This document shows, piece by piece, positions 53,002-60,743 of a stretch of DNA of 64,000 nt. Both the position numbers and the translations under genes were made by a program. The stretch is taken from assembly GCA_945892985.1 (NCBI GenBank), contig CAMDDU010000004.1, positions 1 through 64,000 of the forward strand, given 5' to 3'. Each line of letters begins with the position of its first letter. Position 1 is the stretch's first letter. The notes under the pieces are model-generated. The model did no database searches. It was given only the letters and a program-made list of their open reading frames with translations, and had not been told where the DNA came from. The stretch is from CAITSH01 sp945892985. Lineage in GTDB: Bacteria; Pseudomonadota; Gammaproteobacteria; Burkholderiales; SG8-39.

Positions 53002-54768
53002 TCATGCGTCTGAATCCTCCGGCAACTCGGCGAATTGGATCCGATAAAGACGCGCGTAAAGTCCATCGCGGGCCAAAAGCTCCGCATGGCTGCCAATCTC
53101 GGAAATTCGTCCGCGCGACATGACAACGATGCGATTCGCATGCTCGATAGTCGATAGCCGATGCGCGATGACAATCGTGGTCCTCCCCCGCATCAGGGTC
53201 GTGAGCGCCGCCTGCACATGCCGCTCCGATTCGCTATCGAGGGCCGAGGTTGCTTCGTCGAGAATGAGGACGGGAGCGTCTTTTAGCAACGCACGCGCAA
53301 TCGCAATGCGCTGCCTCTGCCCCCCTGACAGGCGGACACCATTTTCTCCGATGAGCGTATCAAAGCCTTGCGGCATCTCGCGAATGAAATCCAGCGCATG
53401 TGCGGCGCGGGCGGCCTCCTCGATTGCCTCCCGCGAAGCGTCGCGCATGGCGCCATAAGCGATATTGCCGGCCACCGTGTCATTGAATAAAACCACGTCT
53501 TGGCTAACGAGTGCGATGTTGTCGCGCAAGTTTGCCAGCTTCAGCGCTTGCAGGTCATGTCCATCGAGGAGAATGCGCCCGGTCGTGGGTTGGTAGAAAC
53601 GGGGAACCAGATTCACAAGGGAAGTCTTGCCGCCGCCGGAAGTTCCGACCAGTGCGACGGTCTCCCCCGGTGCGATGTTTAGCGAAACACCATCGAGAGC
53701 CGCACGCGAAGAGCCGAAATAGACCATCCCGACATTTTCAAAGCGAAGTTCACCCCGCGCGCGTGAGATCTCCTCGGTTCCCTCGTCAAGCTCCTGCGCC
53801 TCATCGATCAGCTCAAACACACTCTCGGCAGAGGCCAGGCCGCGCTGAAGCGGTGCATTGATATCCGCGAGGTGTTTAAGGGGGGTAAGCAACATGAGCA
53901 TCGCGGTGATGAACGAGACAAAGCTGCCCACGGTAAACCCGCCGCTTTCGGAATCCTGGATGGCGAGGCTGATGATAATGGCCAGCGCCAGCGCCGCGAA
54001 CAATTGCGTGATTGGCACCGTCGCCGAAGCGGCGATGGTCTGGCGCATATTGAAACCGCGCAAGGCCTGGTTCGCGCGGTTAAATCGCTCGGCTTCGGCC
54101 GCCTGCCCGCCAAATATTTTCACCACACGGTGGCCTCCGATCGACTCCTCGAGCGAATGGGTGATGTCGCCCATAGCCTTCATCGAGCCCACGCTCATGC
54201 TTCGCAGGCGCTTGGAAAATACCTTGATCGCGATCGCAATTCCAGGCGCTATCAGAAAGGTGATAAGCGTAAGTTTCCAATTGAGCCAGAACAACCAACC
54301 GAGCAAACCGAGCACGGTAATGGAGTCGCGAACCAAAACCGTAAGCACGGTGGTCGCGGCGCTCGTAACCCCGCCCACATCGAAAGCAATTTTGGAGATC
54401 AGGCTTCCGGAGGACTGGTTGTCGTAGTAACGCACCGGCAGTCGCAGCAATCGACGAAACATCGCGTTACGCAGATCCATCACGACGTGATTGGATACCC
54501 ACGCGAGCGTGTAGGACCCAAGATAAGAAAGCACACCGCGAACGAGAAATATCCCGATCAACGCTGCCGGTATCAGGTAAGGGTTAGCGTTGCTTTTGTT
54601 TACGAAACTGCCGTCAAGCAGCGGCTTCAGCAAAGCCGGAAACAAGGGCTCGGTGGCGGCCGTCAAAACCATGCTCAATATGGCAAGTGCGAACACCTTC
54701 CAGTACGGACGGACGTACCGAAGCAGCCGAAAATACAATTCACGTGAACCGGGAGCGGACGAAGCCAA
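53002..54768 (-). CDS. msbA: Lipid A flippase, ABC transporter (MsbA type)
   Basis: The 588-residue half-transporter has six membrane helices in its first 320 residues. Walker A is ALVGTSGGGKTSLVNLV (near residue 370), the signature LSGGQRQRIAIARALL near 480, Walker B VLILDEATSALDSESE just after, and H-loop IVIAHRLSTI. MsbA flips the lipid A-core from the inner to the outer leaflet. The start is TTG 54768, the only canonical start after an upstream in-frame stop, without a visible ribosome binding site. A TATAAT at 54795-54800 on the minus strand may give it its own promoter. Confidence 0.93.
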   Translation of the reverse strand: MASSAPGSRELYFRLLRYVRPYWKVFALAILSMVLTAATEPLFPALLKPLLDGSFVNKSNANPYLIPAALIGIFLVRGVLSYLGSYTLAWVSNHVVMDLRNAMFRRLLRLPVRYYDNQSSGSLISKIAFDVGGVTSAATTVLTVLVRDSITVLGLLGWLFWLNWKLTLITFLIAPGIAIAIKVFSKRLRSMSVGSMKAMGDITHSLEESIGGHRVVKIFGGQAAEAERFNRANQALRGFNMRQTIAASATVPITQLFAALALAIIISLAIQDSESGGFTVGSFVSFITAMLMLLTPLKHLADINAPLQRGLASAESVFELIDEAQELDEGTEEISRARGELRFENVGMVYFGSSRAALDGVSLNIAPGETVALVGTSGGGKTSLVNLVPRFYQPTTGRILLDGHDLQALKLANLRDNIALVSQDVVLFNDTVAGNIAYGAMRDASREAIEEAARAAHALDFIREMPQGFDTLIGENGVRLSGGQRQRIAIARALLKDAPVLILDEATSALDSESERHVQAALTTLMRGRTTIVIAHRLSTIEHANRIVVMSRGRISEIGSHAELLARDGLYARLYRIQFAELPEDSDA

Positions 54769-54794
54769 GGAAAGTGGCGCTCGTAAAAGAGTGA

Positions 54795-54800
54795 ATTATA
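54795..54800 (-). promoter_or_regulatory. Candidate -10 element upstream of msbA
   Basis: A perfect TATAAT on the minus strand would start transcription near 54788, about 20 nt before the msbA TTG. The -35 region is poor: ACTCAC at a 17-bp spacing, or TAGACT at 20 bp. It lies in the 157-bp gap between msbA and the upstream GT4 gene. An own promoter would fit msbA being essential for viability. Confidence 0.35.
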
Positions 54801-54925
54801 ACTGCTCTTCATCCCGTGTGAGTCTAGGCTTGGCGCGTATCACCGCCTGAAAATACGCCGCAAGAAGGCCAAACACCGACCCCGTTCGCGGGCACCCCAT
54901 TCTTGAGCGCGCCGTCTGCGTCACG

Positions 54926-56170
54926 TCAGGCCACGGTCGCCGGCGCGTGCTGTCTGAACCACTGCAGCAGATGTAGCGCAGATTCATCGACGTTCAACAC
55001 CCGCTCGGTGCATTGGGCAATCGTCCGCATTTCATCCGTCCCGGCTTGCGTCATCAAAAGTCTGCCCATCGCGCCCCCAAACGCCTCGATACCTCGACCA
55101 ATCAACACGATCGCGGCACCCGTTTCCGACAGCCAGGCCCCCGAACCAATTTTATCCGTCATGAGTGTGCGCGTCCCGAGCAGGGCCGCCTCGACTGCAG
55201 AGTAGTTAAAGGTTTCGATCCAGGAGGGCACCAAGTGCAGATCTGCCGCGGCGTAGTACTGTTTGACTTGTTGCGATTCAATATTGCCGGTGAAGATCAC
55301 CTTCGCATCAAGCTTCAACTCGCGCACAATGCCCTCAAGGTGCTGACGATAACTACCCAAGCCCTCCACCTGCCGGTCGCCCCCGCAAACAAGTAATACG
55401 GCTTCAGGCGACGCTCGTACCGCCAATGCAAAACCCTGGATCGCAAGTTCAATCCCCTTGAACGGGGTCAGGCGGCACATGATCAGCGCTATGCGGCAGT
55501 TTTCTTGCAAGCCATGCCCTTGGATTACGCTCGTTCTAGCCTGTGCCCGGAATAAGGCCATGTCTTCATTGAGCAGCATCCTGTCGATGCAATGTAAGGG
55601 GATAACGGTGATGCGCTCGGGGCCGATGCCCGCCTTGATCATGACATCTCGTGTGACCCGGGAGTTAGCCCGCAAACCGTCGGCTCTCGAAAAAACCCAT
55701 TTTTTTACCCTTGCCTTCAGCCAACTTGTGGGCTCGCCCGGGTAACCCAAGGTCACGCCCAGGTTTTCGTGGTCATGCACGCATAACACCCACCGGATAC
55801 CGATAAACGGTGCTAAAAGCGCGACGAATTTTCCCAAGCCGTCACCCTCCACCATGTAGATATCGCAACGCGTGCGGGAAATGAAATTCGCAATGGCGAT
55901 AAGACTGGTGAAAAACCGCCTCCCCCCGAGAAACGGCTTCAGGAGCTTATCCGGGAGCCAGACCCAAGGGTTGCGCTTCTCATTGTGAATACCCCATATG
56001 TTCACCCCATCTTCCTCAACACGGCTGAGTCGAACCACGGTAGGCAAGCGCTGATCTTCGGTAAAAACGTGAACTTCATTGCCCGAACGCTGCAGCGCCT
56101 TGGCCACGTCCAAATGCACTGAGCGCCATATGCCTGCTGCCAACATTCCGATGCGCATCTGCTTTCTCAT
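54926..56170 (-). CDS. GT4-family glycosyltransferase
   Basis: The 414-residue protein has RIGMLAAGIWRSVHLDVAKAL near the start, VEGDGLGKFVALLAPFIG, CRIALIMCRLTPFKGIELAI, VLLVCGGDRQVEGLGS and LVPSWIETFNYSAVEAALLG with the Glu pair. The N-domain is atypical, with many basic residues (KARVKKWVFSRADGLRANSRV) that may bind the membrane. An ATG at 56158 is an alternative start. It stands alone between gaps of 157 and 65 nt. Confidence 0.86.
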   Translation of the reverse strand: MRKQMRIGMLAAGIWRSVHLDVAKALQRSGNEVHVFTEDQRLPTVVRLSRVEEDGVNIWGIHNEKRNPWVWLPDKLLKPFLGGRRFFTSLIAIANFISRTRCDIYMVEGDGLGKFVALLAPFIGIRWVLCVHDHENLGVTLGYPGEPTSWLKARVKKWVFSRADGLRANSRVTRDVMIKAGIGPERITVIPLHCIDRMLLNEDMALFRAQARTSVIQGHGLQENCRIALIMCRLTPFKGIELAIQGFALAVRASPEAVLLVCGGDRQVEGLGSYRQHLEGIVRELKLDAKVIFTGNIESQQVKQYYAAADLHLVPSWIETFNYSAVEAALLGTRTLMTDKIGSGAWLSETGAAIVLIGRGIEAFGGAMGRLLMTQAGTDEMRTIAQCTERVLNVDESALHLLQWFRQHAPATVA

Positions 56171-56235
56171 TTTTTTGTTTCCCGCCCCGATCTGGAGCTT
56201 CTTGACCCTGCCTCGATTCGGCGGACGCCGCAGGC

Positions 56236-57384
56236 CTAGACAGCCAGCGTGCCTCTGGCCGCAATCAAAGACCGATACAAGCGGGCCAACTTTGCCGCCA
56301 TCGCCTCGGTTCCAAGACCCGACACCGCAATCCGTGCAGCCCTACCCATTGTTTCTGCCTGCGCAACTTCGTTTAACTTTCCCATCGCGAGGGCCAATCC
56401 CACAACATCGCCCGCCTCGCACACTCCACCCCCGACGCCCTGTTCCACGAACTCCGCCGCGCCGCACTGGGTCGTCGTGATGACGGGCAGACCGCTTGCC
56501 ATGGCCTCCAGCGCCGCATTGGGGAAGGGGTCGTAAAGCGTTGGCAATACGAAACAGTCGGCAGCCCCGTACCAAGGCTTTACGTCCTTCTGCGGACCCA
56601 TGAAATGCACGCGCGGTGCAACACCCAGTTCCATACACAGCCGCTGCATAGCCTTTTGCCGCTTGTCTTCCCCGACCACAAGCAGATGTGCGGAGGCCAA
56701 AGCGGGCATCGCCCGAAGCAGTTGCGGCAATCCTTTTCTCTCGAAGCCCGACCCAACGAAAAGATAAAGCATCGTTTCGGGCGCAAGCCCCATAGCGGCA
56801 CGCACAGCCAATCGTTGGGATTTGAGCCGCGGGTGGAAAACATCAAGATCAACACCGTTATAAACAACGTGCAGCTTTTCTTCAGGCGTTCCAAAGTGGC
56901 GGCGGATTTCGTCGCGAACCATTTTGGAGTTGCAGATCACCGCCCTCAGCCTTGGGCTTTTGAACAAGCGCCGTTCCGCCGCCAAAAGAAAACGGTGGTA
57001 TGGGTTCAGCGCCAGTCCGATGCGGCCTGCGGCCCCCAGCACGCGCGCCCGGTTTTCCAGCCATTGCGCATGCACGCCGTCACCGGCACGATACACATCG
57101 CAGCAGGCAATGCGCTCATGGGATTGCACAAGGTCAAATTCCCTTTCGGAAAGCGCCCGGCACACGGCGCGCGAGAAACTCCAGTCGCGCCATGTCCGCC
57201 CCAGGAAAAAAGGCTCGCATCGCACCAACTCCGTTGCACCCTGCCCGACGGCACCGTCACTCCAGTCTCGCGCAAACACCGTTACGGCCACGCCTTCGTG
57301 CGCCAACGCGGTCACGGCTCGGGAGACGAAGCGCTCCGCCCCACCGTAGGGGTTATACCGTTGTCTGACAATGGCGAGTTTCAT
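56236..57384 (-). CDS. WaaG-like LPS core glucosyltransferase (GT4)
   Basis: The protein has 382 residues from ATG 57384 (ATG 57396 is an alternative). The start KLAIVRQRYNPYGGAERFVSRA is close to the WaaG/RfaG group. It is followed by CDVYRAGDGVHAQWLENRA, LYLFVGSGFERKGLPQLLRA and VLPTLYDPFPNAALEAMASGLPVITT. WaaG adds the first hexose to the heptose region of the LPS core. The neighbouring GT9 (RfaQ-like) and msbA support an LPS-core role. Confidence 0.85.
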   Translation of the reverse strand: MKLAIVRQRYNPYGGAERFVSRAVTALAHEGVAVTVFARDWSDGAVGQGATELVRCEPFFLGRTWRDWSFSRAVCRALSEREFDLVQSHERIACCDVYRAGDGVHAQWLENRARVLGAAGRIGLALNPYHRFLLAAERRLFKSPRLRAVICNSKMVRDEIRRHFGTPEEKLHVVYNGVDLDVFHPRLKSQRLAVRAAMGLAPETMLYLFVGSGFERKGLPQLLRAMPALASAHLLVVGEDKRQKAMQRLCMELGVAPRVHFMGPQKDVKPWYGAADCFVLPTLYDPFPNAALEAMASGLPVITTTQCGAAEFVEQGVGGGVCEAGDVVGLALAMGKLNEVAQAETMGRAARIAVSGLGTEAMAAKLARLYRSLIAARGTLAV

Positions 57385-57471
57385 GCGAGGGGACATCGCG
57401 CCATGCGACGAATCGTCAAAACAACGTAGCGATCCACGATCGGCAAGCTCGTGTTTCTGGTGAAGCGCAAT

Positions 57472-58587
57472 TTAACCGACAAGCAATGCGCGCGCAGCGT
57501 TCAGCACGGCCTCAACCGGCAAGGTCTCCAGGCAATCACTCACCTTGCTGCCCCCGCACCCGTCGTTGCCGCAAGGCCTGCACGGGTGAAGGCTCGAACT
57601 GACGACCCGGTGCGCTACCGCCCACGGCCCCCATTCCATCTCTCCGCTCGGCCCGAAAAGCGCCACCACCGGTGTACCCATCGCAGCGGCCATATGCATG
57701 GGCGCCGAATCAACGCCGATAAAGAGGCGGGCACGGCGCGTCAGTTCCGCGAGCGTTTTCAAGGAGAGCCCCCCCGCAAGACTCAAAGGCTTCGTCCTGG
57801 CCTTGGCAAGGACTGCATCGATCAACGCCGTTTCATCCTGGGTCGGCGCCGCTGTGATCACCACCCTTTGCCCACTCTCTTGCAGCAGATCGATTAAGTG
57901 TGCCGTGCGCTCGGCAGGCCAGCACTTGAATTGCCAGCGCGAGGCAGGATGCAGATGAATGAATCCGCCCGCCGTAAGCGCATGCTTGGCAAATAAAGCA
58001 TCCACTTCCATCTCGGCCGCCACTCCCGGGACCAGGGTCAATCGCCTTTGCTCGGGCGCGGCATACACGCCAAGGCGCCGCAATGCGTCAAGATTCCACT
58101 CAACCATGTGGCGGCGCGGATTCTTCGCCATGGCGAATCGGTGGGTGAAACTTTTTTTCCACTGTTGGCTGCGCCCGGCGTAATCAGGGGCGACCGCATA
58201 CCGGGGTTTAAGCAGTCGTACCAACGCCGCGCCACGGGGATTCTCAGACAGATGAATGATCAGGTCATAATGACGTTTGCGCAACGCCGAATACAGGCGC
58301 CACTCCGCCGCCAGGCGCGAGAAGAAGGGGAGCCTCTTCCAGTTCCTGTCAATGTCATGGATTTGCGCAATGGCCGGGTGCAAGGCAAGCATGTCACGCG
58401 TGTCGGAATAGACAAGCGCATCGATCTGCGCCGCCGGGGCGTGGGCTTTGAGCGTCGTGAACACGGGAGAGGTCAGCAACACATCGCCGTGATGGCGCAA
58501 CTTGATGACCAAAACGCGCACGACGCCGCTCAGGTCAATGGCATCTTTCAACATGACCGGCAAGATAGCAGAAAAGCGCCCCTGCAT
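57472..58587 (-). CDS. RfaQ-like lipopolysaccharide heptosyltransferase (GT9)
   Basis: The 371-residue protein contains VLVIKLRHHGDVLLTSPVF, the KLRHHGD loop of RfaQ/heptosyltransferase III proteins, HLHPASRWQFKCWP, and FIGVDSAPMHMAAAMGTPVVALFG for ADP-heptose binding. It would add a heptose branch to the inner core. A GAGAG stretch lies upstream of ATG 58587; ATG 58554 (LKDAIDLSGV) is an alternative start typical of relatives. It opens the long minus-strand LPS run. Confidence 0.88.
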   Translation of the reverse strand: MQGRFSAILPVMLKDAIDLSGVVRVLVIKLRHHGDVLLTSPVFTTLKAHAPAAQIDALVYSDTRDMLALHPAIAQIHDIDRNWKRLPFFSRLAAEWRLYSALRKRHYDLIIHLSENPRGAALVRLLKPRYAVAPDYAGRSQQWKKSFTHRFAMAKNPRRHMVEWNLDALRRLGVYAAPEQRRLTLVPGVAAEMEVDALFAKHALTAGGFIHLHPASRWQFKCWPAERTAHLIDLLQESGQRVVITAAPTQDETALIDAVLAKARTKPLSLAGGLSLKTLAELTRRARLFIGVDSAPMHMAAAMGTPVVALFGPSGEMEWGPWAVAHRVVSSSLHPCRPCGNDGCGGSKVSDCLETLPVEAVLNAARALLVG

Positions 58588-58817
58588 TCCGCTCTCGGTT
58601 TGGTGAAGTCAAAAAGTAAGCAAGCGCTTACAGCTTACAGTTTTCAGTTAGGCTCGCGCTTTAATGGCCCGCGATGCTGCCATCGAAGCTTTTGCTACGT
58701 CTACGTGTCACCGGACACCAGACGTCGTCCGCCGATTCGCCACTTAAACTCGCTTTTTTCCATTTTTGCAGTGATGCACAACACCACGAATCTACATTGG
58801 GAAATTATCGTTACGCC

Positions 58818-58847
58818 TTGACTTATCAGGTTTTTTAAAACTATAGT
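58818..58847 (+). promoter_or_regulatory. Promoter of zapB-zapA predicting a leaderless mRNA
   Basis: TTGACT at 58818-58823 and TATAGT at 58842-58847 are separated by 18 bp, each 5 of 6 to consensus. The expected +1 (seven bases after the last -10 base) is 58854, exactly the A of the zapB ATG. No ribosome binding site precedes the ATG, which fits leaderless initiation. Confidence 0.6.
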
Positions 58848-58853
58848 ACTCCG

Positions 58854-59045
58854 ATGGATAGTGAACTTACCAGCCTTGAGGAAAAGATCGATCGCACGGT
58901 GGCACTCTGCCAGCGATTGCGCACCGAAAACCATGACCTCCGACAACAACTTGTCAATGCGCAAAGCGACAACAAAAACCTAGCCGAAAAGGTGGAAGCC
59001 GCTCGCGTCCGTCTCGAAACCATATTGCAGCAAATCCCTGAATGA
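58854..59045 (+). CDS. zapB: ZapB-like cell division coiled-coil protein
   Basis: The 63-residue protein is almost entirely heptad-repeat coiled coil (LEEKIDRTVALCQRLRTEN, DLRQQLVNAQSDNKNLAEK) with no other domain. It matches the small ZapB-like (TIGR02449 type) proteins that lie directly before zapA in proteobacteria. It bridges ZapA-FtsZ polymers at midcell. It overlaps zapA by 4 nt (ATGA). Assignment rests on length, coiled coil and neighbour. Confidence 0.85.
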   Translation: MDSELTSLEEKIDRTVALCQRLRTENHDLRQQLVNAQSDNKNLAEKVEAARVRLETILQQIPE

Positions 59046-59350
59046 CCGCTAAAGCCAAAGCCCTTGATATCAGCATAATGGGCCGCAATTACAAAGTCGC
59101 CTGCGCTGAAGAGGAACGCGAAGCGCTGCTACAAGCGGTGAGCTACATTGATCGAAAAATGAACGAGATCAAGGTGGCGGGAAAAGTTGCCAGTCTGGAA
59201 CGTATCGCTGTCATGGCCGCGCTCAATATCACCCACGAGTTGTTATCGCAAAAAATTGGTGGCTTTGATACTGGCGAAATGCGGCGTAGAATAAATGCCA
59301 TGCAGGTGACGCTCGACGAAACACTGTCAAAGCAAGACAAGTTGTTCTGA
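59042..59350 (+). CDS. zapA: Cell division protein ZapA
   Basis: The 102-residue protein shows LDISIMGRNYKVACAEEEREALLQAVSYIDRKMNEI, the N-terminal ZapA domain with a beta hairpin and helix. A C-terminal coiled coil (MRRRINAMQVTLDETL) ends it. ZapA binds and bundles FtsZ filaments. It follows zapB and is followed by the 6S RNA gene, a conserved order in beta- and gammaproteobacteria. Confidence 0.92.
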   Translation: MTAKAKALDISIMGRNYKVACAEEEREALLQAVSYIDRKMNEIKVAGKVASLERIAVMAALNITHELLSQKIGGFDTGEMRRRINAMQVTLDETLSKQDKLF

Positions 59351-59446
59351 CAATGCGGTTCGCTTTCGCAAGTTAGCGGGTTTCATGCCAGTGCAACTGG
59401 GTCCAACTGGGTCAAGTGTTAGCCGGGTCGCCCCATCGTATCAATG

Positions 59447-59626
59447 TCCCCTGCGATGTGCGTTAAGGCCAGCATCTTCTTGAACCAATTTCTCCAATGG
59501 CCGCCGACCATTGCGCCACTGTTGTGCGCGTCCCATTGCCGGATGTGCCTGATGTGACCGGAACGCGGCCAAATTGAACCGCAAGGTTCAGGGGATAGGT
59601 CTGACGGCATTTGCGGGGGGCGCCAT
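59447..59626 (+). ncRNA. ssrS: 6S RNA
   Basis: The 5' stretch CCCCTGCGATGTGCGTTAAG at 59449-59467 and the 3' stretch at about 59573-59620 match the 6S RNA layout. The 3' hairpin TGAACCGCAAGGTTCA (59575-59590 region) is followed by GGGGATAGGTCTGACGGCAT, like the E. coli 6S 3' half. The 5' CCCCUGCGAUG pairs with GCAUUUGCGGGG to close the rod. 6S RNA binds sigma-70 RNA polymerase and represses transcription in stationary phase. Its place behind zapA is the standard location. Ends are approximate by a few bases. Confidence 0.78.
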
Positions 59627-59633
59627 TCCAAAC

Positions 59634-59659
59634 AAAACGCAGGCAGATGCCTGCGTTTT
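59634..59659. terminator. Hairpin terminator behind 6S RNA
   Basis: AAAACGCAGGC (59634-59644) and GCCTGCGTTTT (59649-59659) form a perfect 11-bp stem with an AGAT loop. It is followed by GCTTTTGG on the plus strand, a T-rich tail. It starts about 8 nt after the 6S RNA end and can work in both directions. Confidence 0.75.
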
Positions 59660-59769
59660 GCTTTTGGCGGATCAGCACAAAAACCACGCGCCCAATTGCC
59701 TCCCCTTTTAGCCTCCCCTTTTCGCCGTGAAGGCTTTACCATTCCTTGTTTCAATCTGAATACTCCCCC

Positions 59770-59785
59770 ATGCGCTACTGGCTGA
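59770..59785 (+). repeat. Duplicate of the EVE-gene start
   Basis: The 16 bases here match 60744-60759 with one mismatch (position 6, C against T) and read MRYWL followed by a short open frame that stops within a few codons. It lies 974 bp upstream of the intact EVE gene. It resembles the left copy of a target duplicated when an element integrated at the 5' end of the EVE gene. Confidence 0.6.
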
Positions 59786-59870
59786 GTAACACGGATATAA
59801 ATAGCTAACTTGTTGATAATAATAAATTTATTATCATTTCTACCACTCAATAAAAAGGCCATTTTCTATA

Positions 59871-59892
59871 TTGGGTGGGAATCTGGGTGGGA
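59871..59892 (+). repeat. 22-bp direct repeat, left copy
   Basis: TTGGGTGGGAATCTGGGTGG plus GA is identical at 59871-59892 and 60623-60644 (752 bp apart). The unit itself is two near-copies of TTGGGTGGGA. The pair encloses the integrase fragment, so these may be integrase binding sites. Confidence 0.65.
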
Positions 59893-59982
59893 ATATAGTT
59901 CGCCTGCCTCGCGGCAAGCCCTAGGGGGTACCGGGGTACATGGGCTTTCCGTGCTCACCCCTGCCGCCATTGAATTGGCCTC

Positions 59983-60366
59983 ATGGATACACCCCCGCCC
60001 CTTGAGCCTTTCTATTTTCCGGCGCAAAATTTTTTCATGGAATGGATCGAAGCCTTTGCGCTCATGCCATTCGAGCGCCCGCTAATCTGGCTCATGCTCT
60101 GGCCTGCGCCTTCCCTCTATGCCTGGGCAGAGGGGTATCGGTCTAAGCGGCTTTACTTGGTCAATCTACTGATCGGCTGGCTCCCGCCGTTCTGGCTGAT
60201 TACTTGGTGGCTGGCGATATTCCCGCCGATGCTTGAGCGACCTCTGCCAGTTTGGTCGCCACGATTTCACTCTCCTTGGAAAGCAAGAATTCCCATTCCG
60301 CTGCTGGATCATGCCCAGCGCGACGTGCAGCCTTCCAACCCCCAGCAATGGAACGGGCTTGGGTGA
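59983..60366 (+). CDS. Small membrane protein, superinfection-immunity-like (possible, composite)
   Basis: The 127-residue frame has two membrane helices (FERPLIWLMLWPAPSLYAWA and YLVNLLIGWLPPFWLITWWLA), separated by a short basic turn. This two-helix shape resembles small phage superinfection-immunity proteins. The last 55 residues run antisense to the integrase fragment and are probably not natural. The real protein may have ended near LAIFPP before the element was rearranged. No ribosome binding site was seen. Confidence 0.35.
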   Translation: MDTPPPLEPFYFPAQNFFMEWIEAFALMPFERPLIWLMLWPAPSLYAWAEGYRSKRLYLVNLLIGWLPPFWLITWWLAIFPPMLERPLPVWSPRFHSPWKARIPIPLLDHAQRDVQPSNPQQWNGLG

Positions 60367-60601
60367 GCGATTGCTGGCCGTGACGCAGCCAGTCTGGGAT
60401 ACTCTCGCCTGACCCACCGTCGCGTGAATACCCGCCGATGGTGTACTTTGTTCGGCTTCCCTGAAACTCATATTCGATCACCCATGTTTTTGTCCCGTGC
60501 GGTCGTATCCGCAGAAACAATCCATCACCATCACCTAGTAGCCGGTCACGTTTCGGATCGGGCTTTGCTGTTTCACAAGTTACAGCGGCAAGCTTACCCA
60601 T
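60200..60601 (-). pseudogene. Tyrosine-integrase remnant (DUF4102 arm-binding domain only)
   Basis: The 133-residue product has the N-terminal domain of phage/island integrases: GDGDGLFLRIRPHGTKTWVIEYEFQGSRTKYTIGGYS, then QARSIAGGWKAARRAGHDPAAEW. Integrases of this family are about 400 residues; the core-binding and catalytic (R-H-R-Y) domains are absent, so it cannot recombine. A perfect AAGGAGG site 6 nt upstream of the ATG at 60601 shows the start is real. It is the leftover of a mobile element between 6S RNA and the EVE gene. Confidence 0.8.
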
Positions 60602-60622
60602 ATCGCCTCCTTGGGTGGGGTT

Positions 60623-60644
60623 TTGGGTGGGAATCTGGGTGGGA
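60623..60644 (+). repeat. 22-bp direct repeat, right copy, with extra iteron
   Basis: This copy is identical to 59871-59892. It is preceded by a further TTGGGTGGGG unit at 60611-60620, so three units lie in tandem (12-13 bp spacing) just upstream of the integrase start. Such iterons near an integrase gene are often its arm-type binding sites. Confidence 0.65.
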
Positions 60645-60743
60645 TTTTACAGGACGATCAAGGAACAATCCAGCAGGCAGTCGGTCTTATTCCCCCTTAA
60701 ATACAGGGGAGAGCGCGCAACTCAGGAACAATAAGGAATCTAT

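Noticed and set aside
58588..58817. Divergent gap between the RfaQ-like gene and zapB, with TTGACT near the minus-strand start
   Set aside because: No matching -10 at the right spacing for the minus-strand gene; not listed as a promoter.
59419..59862. Long open frame on the minus strand
   Set aside because: It is antisense to the 6S RNA and its terminator, with no recognisable domain; the shorter frame 59463-59687 is rejected for the same reason.
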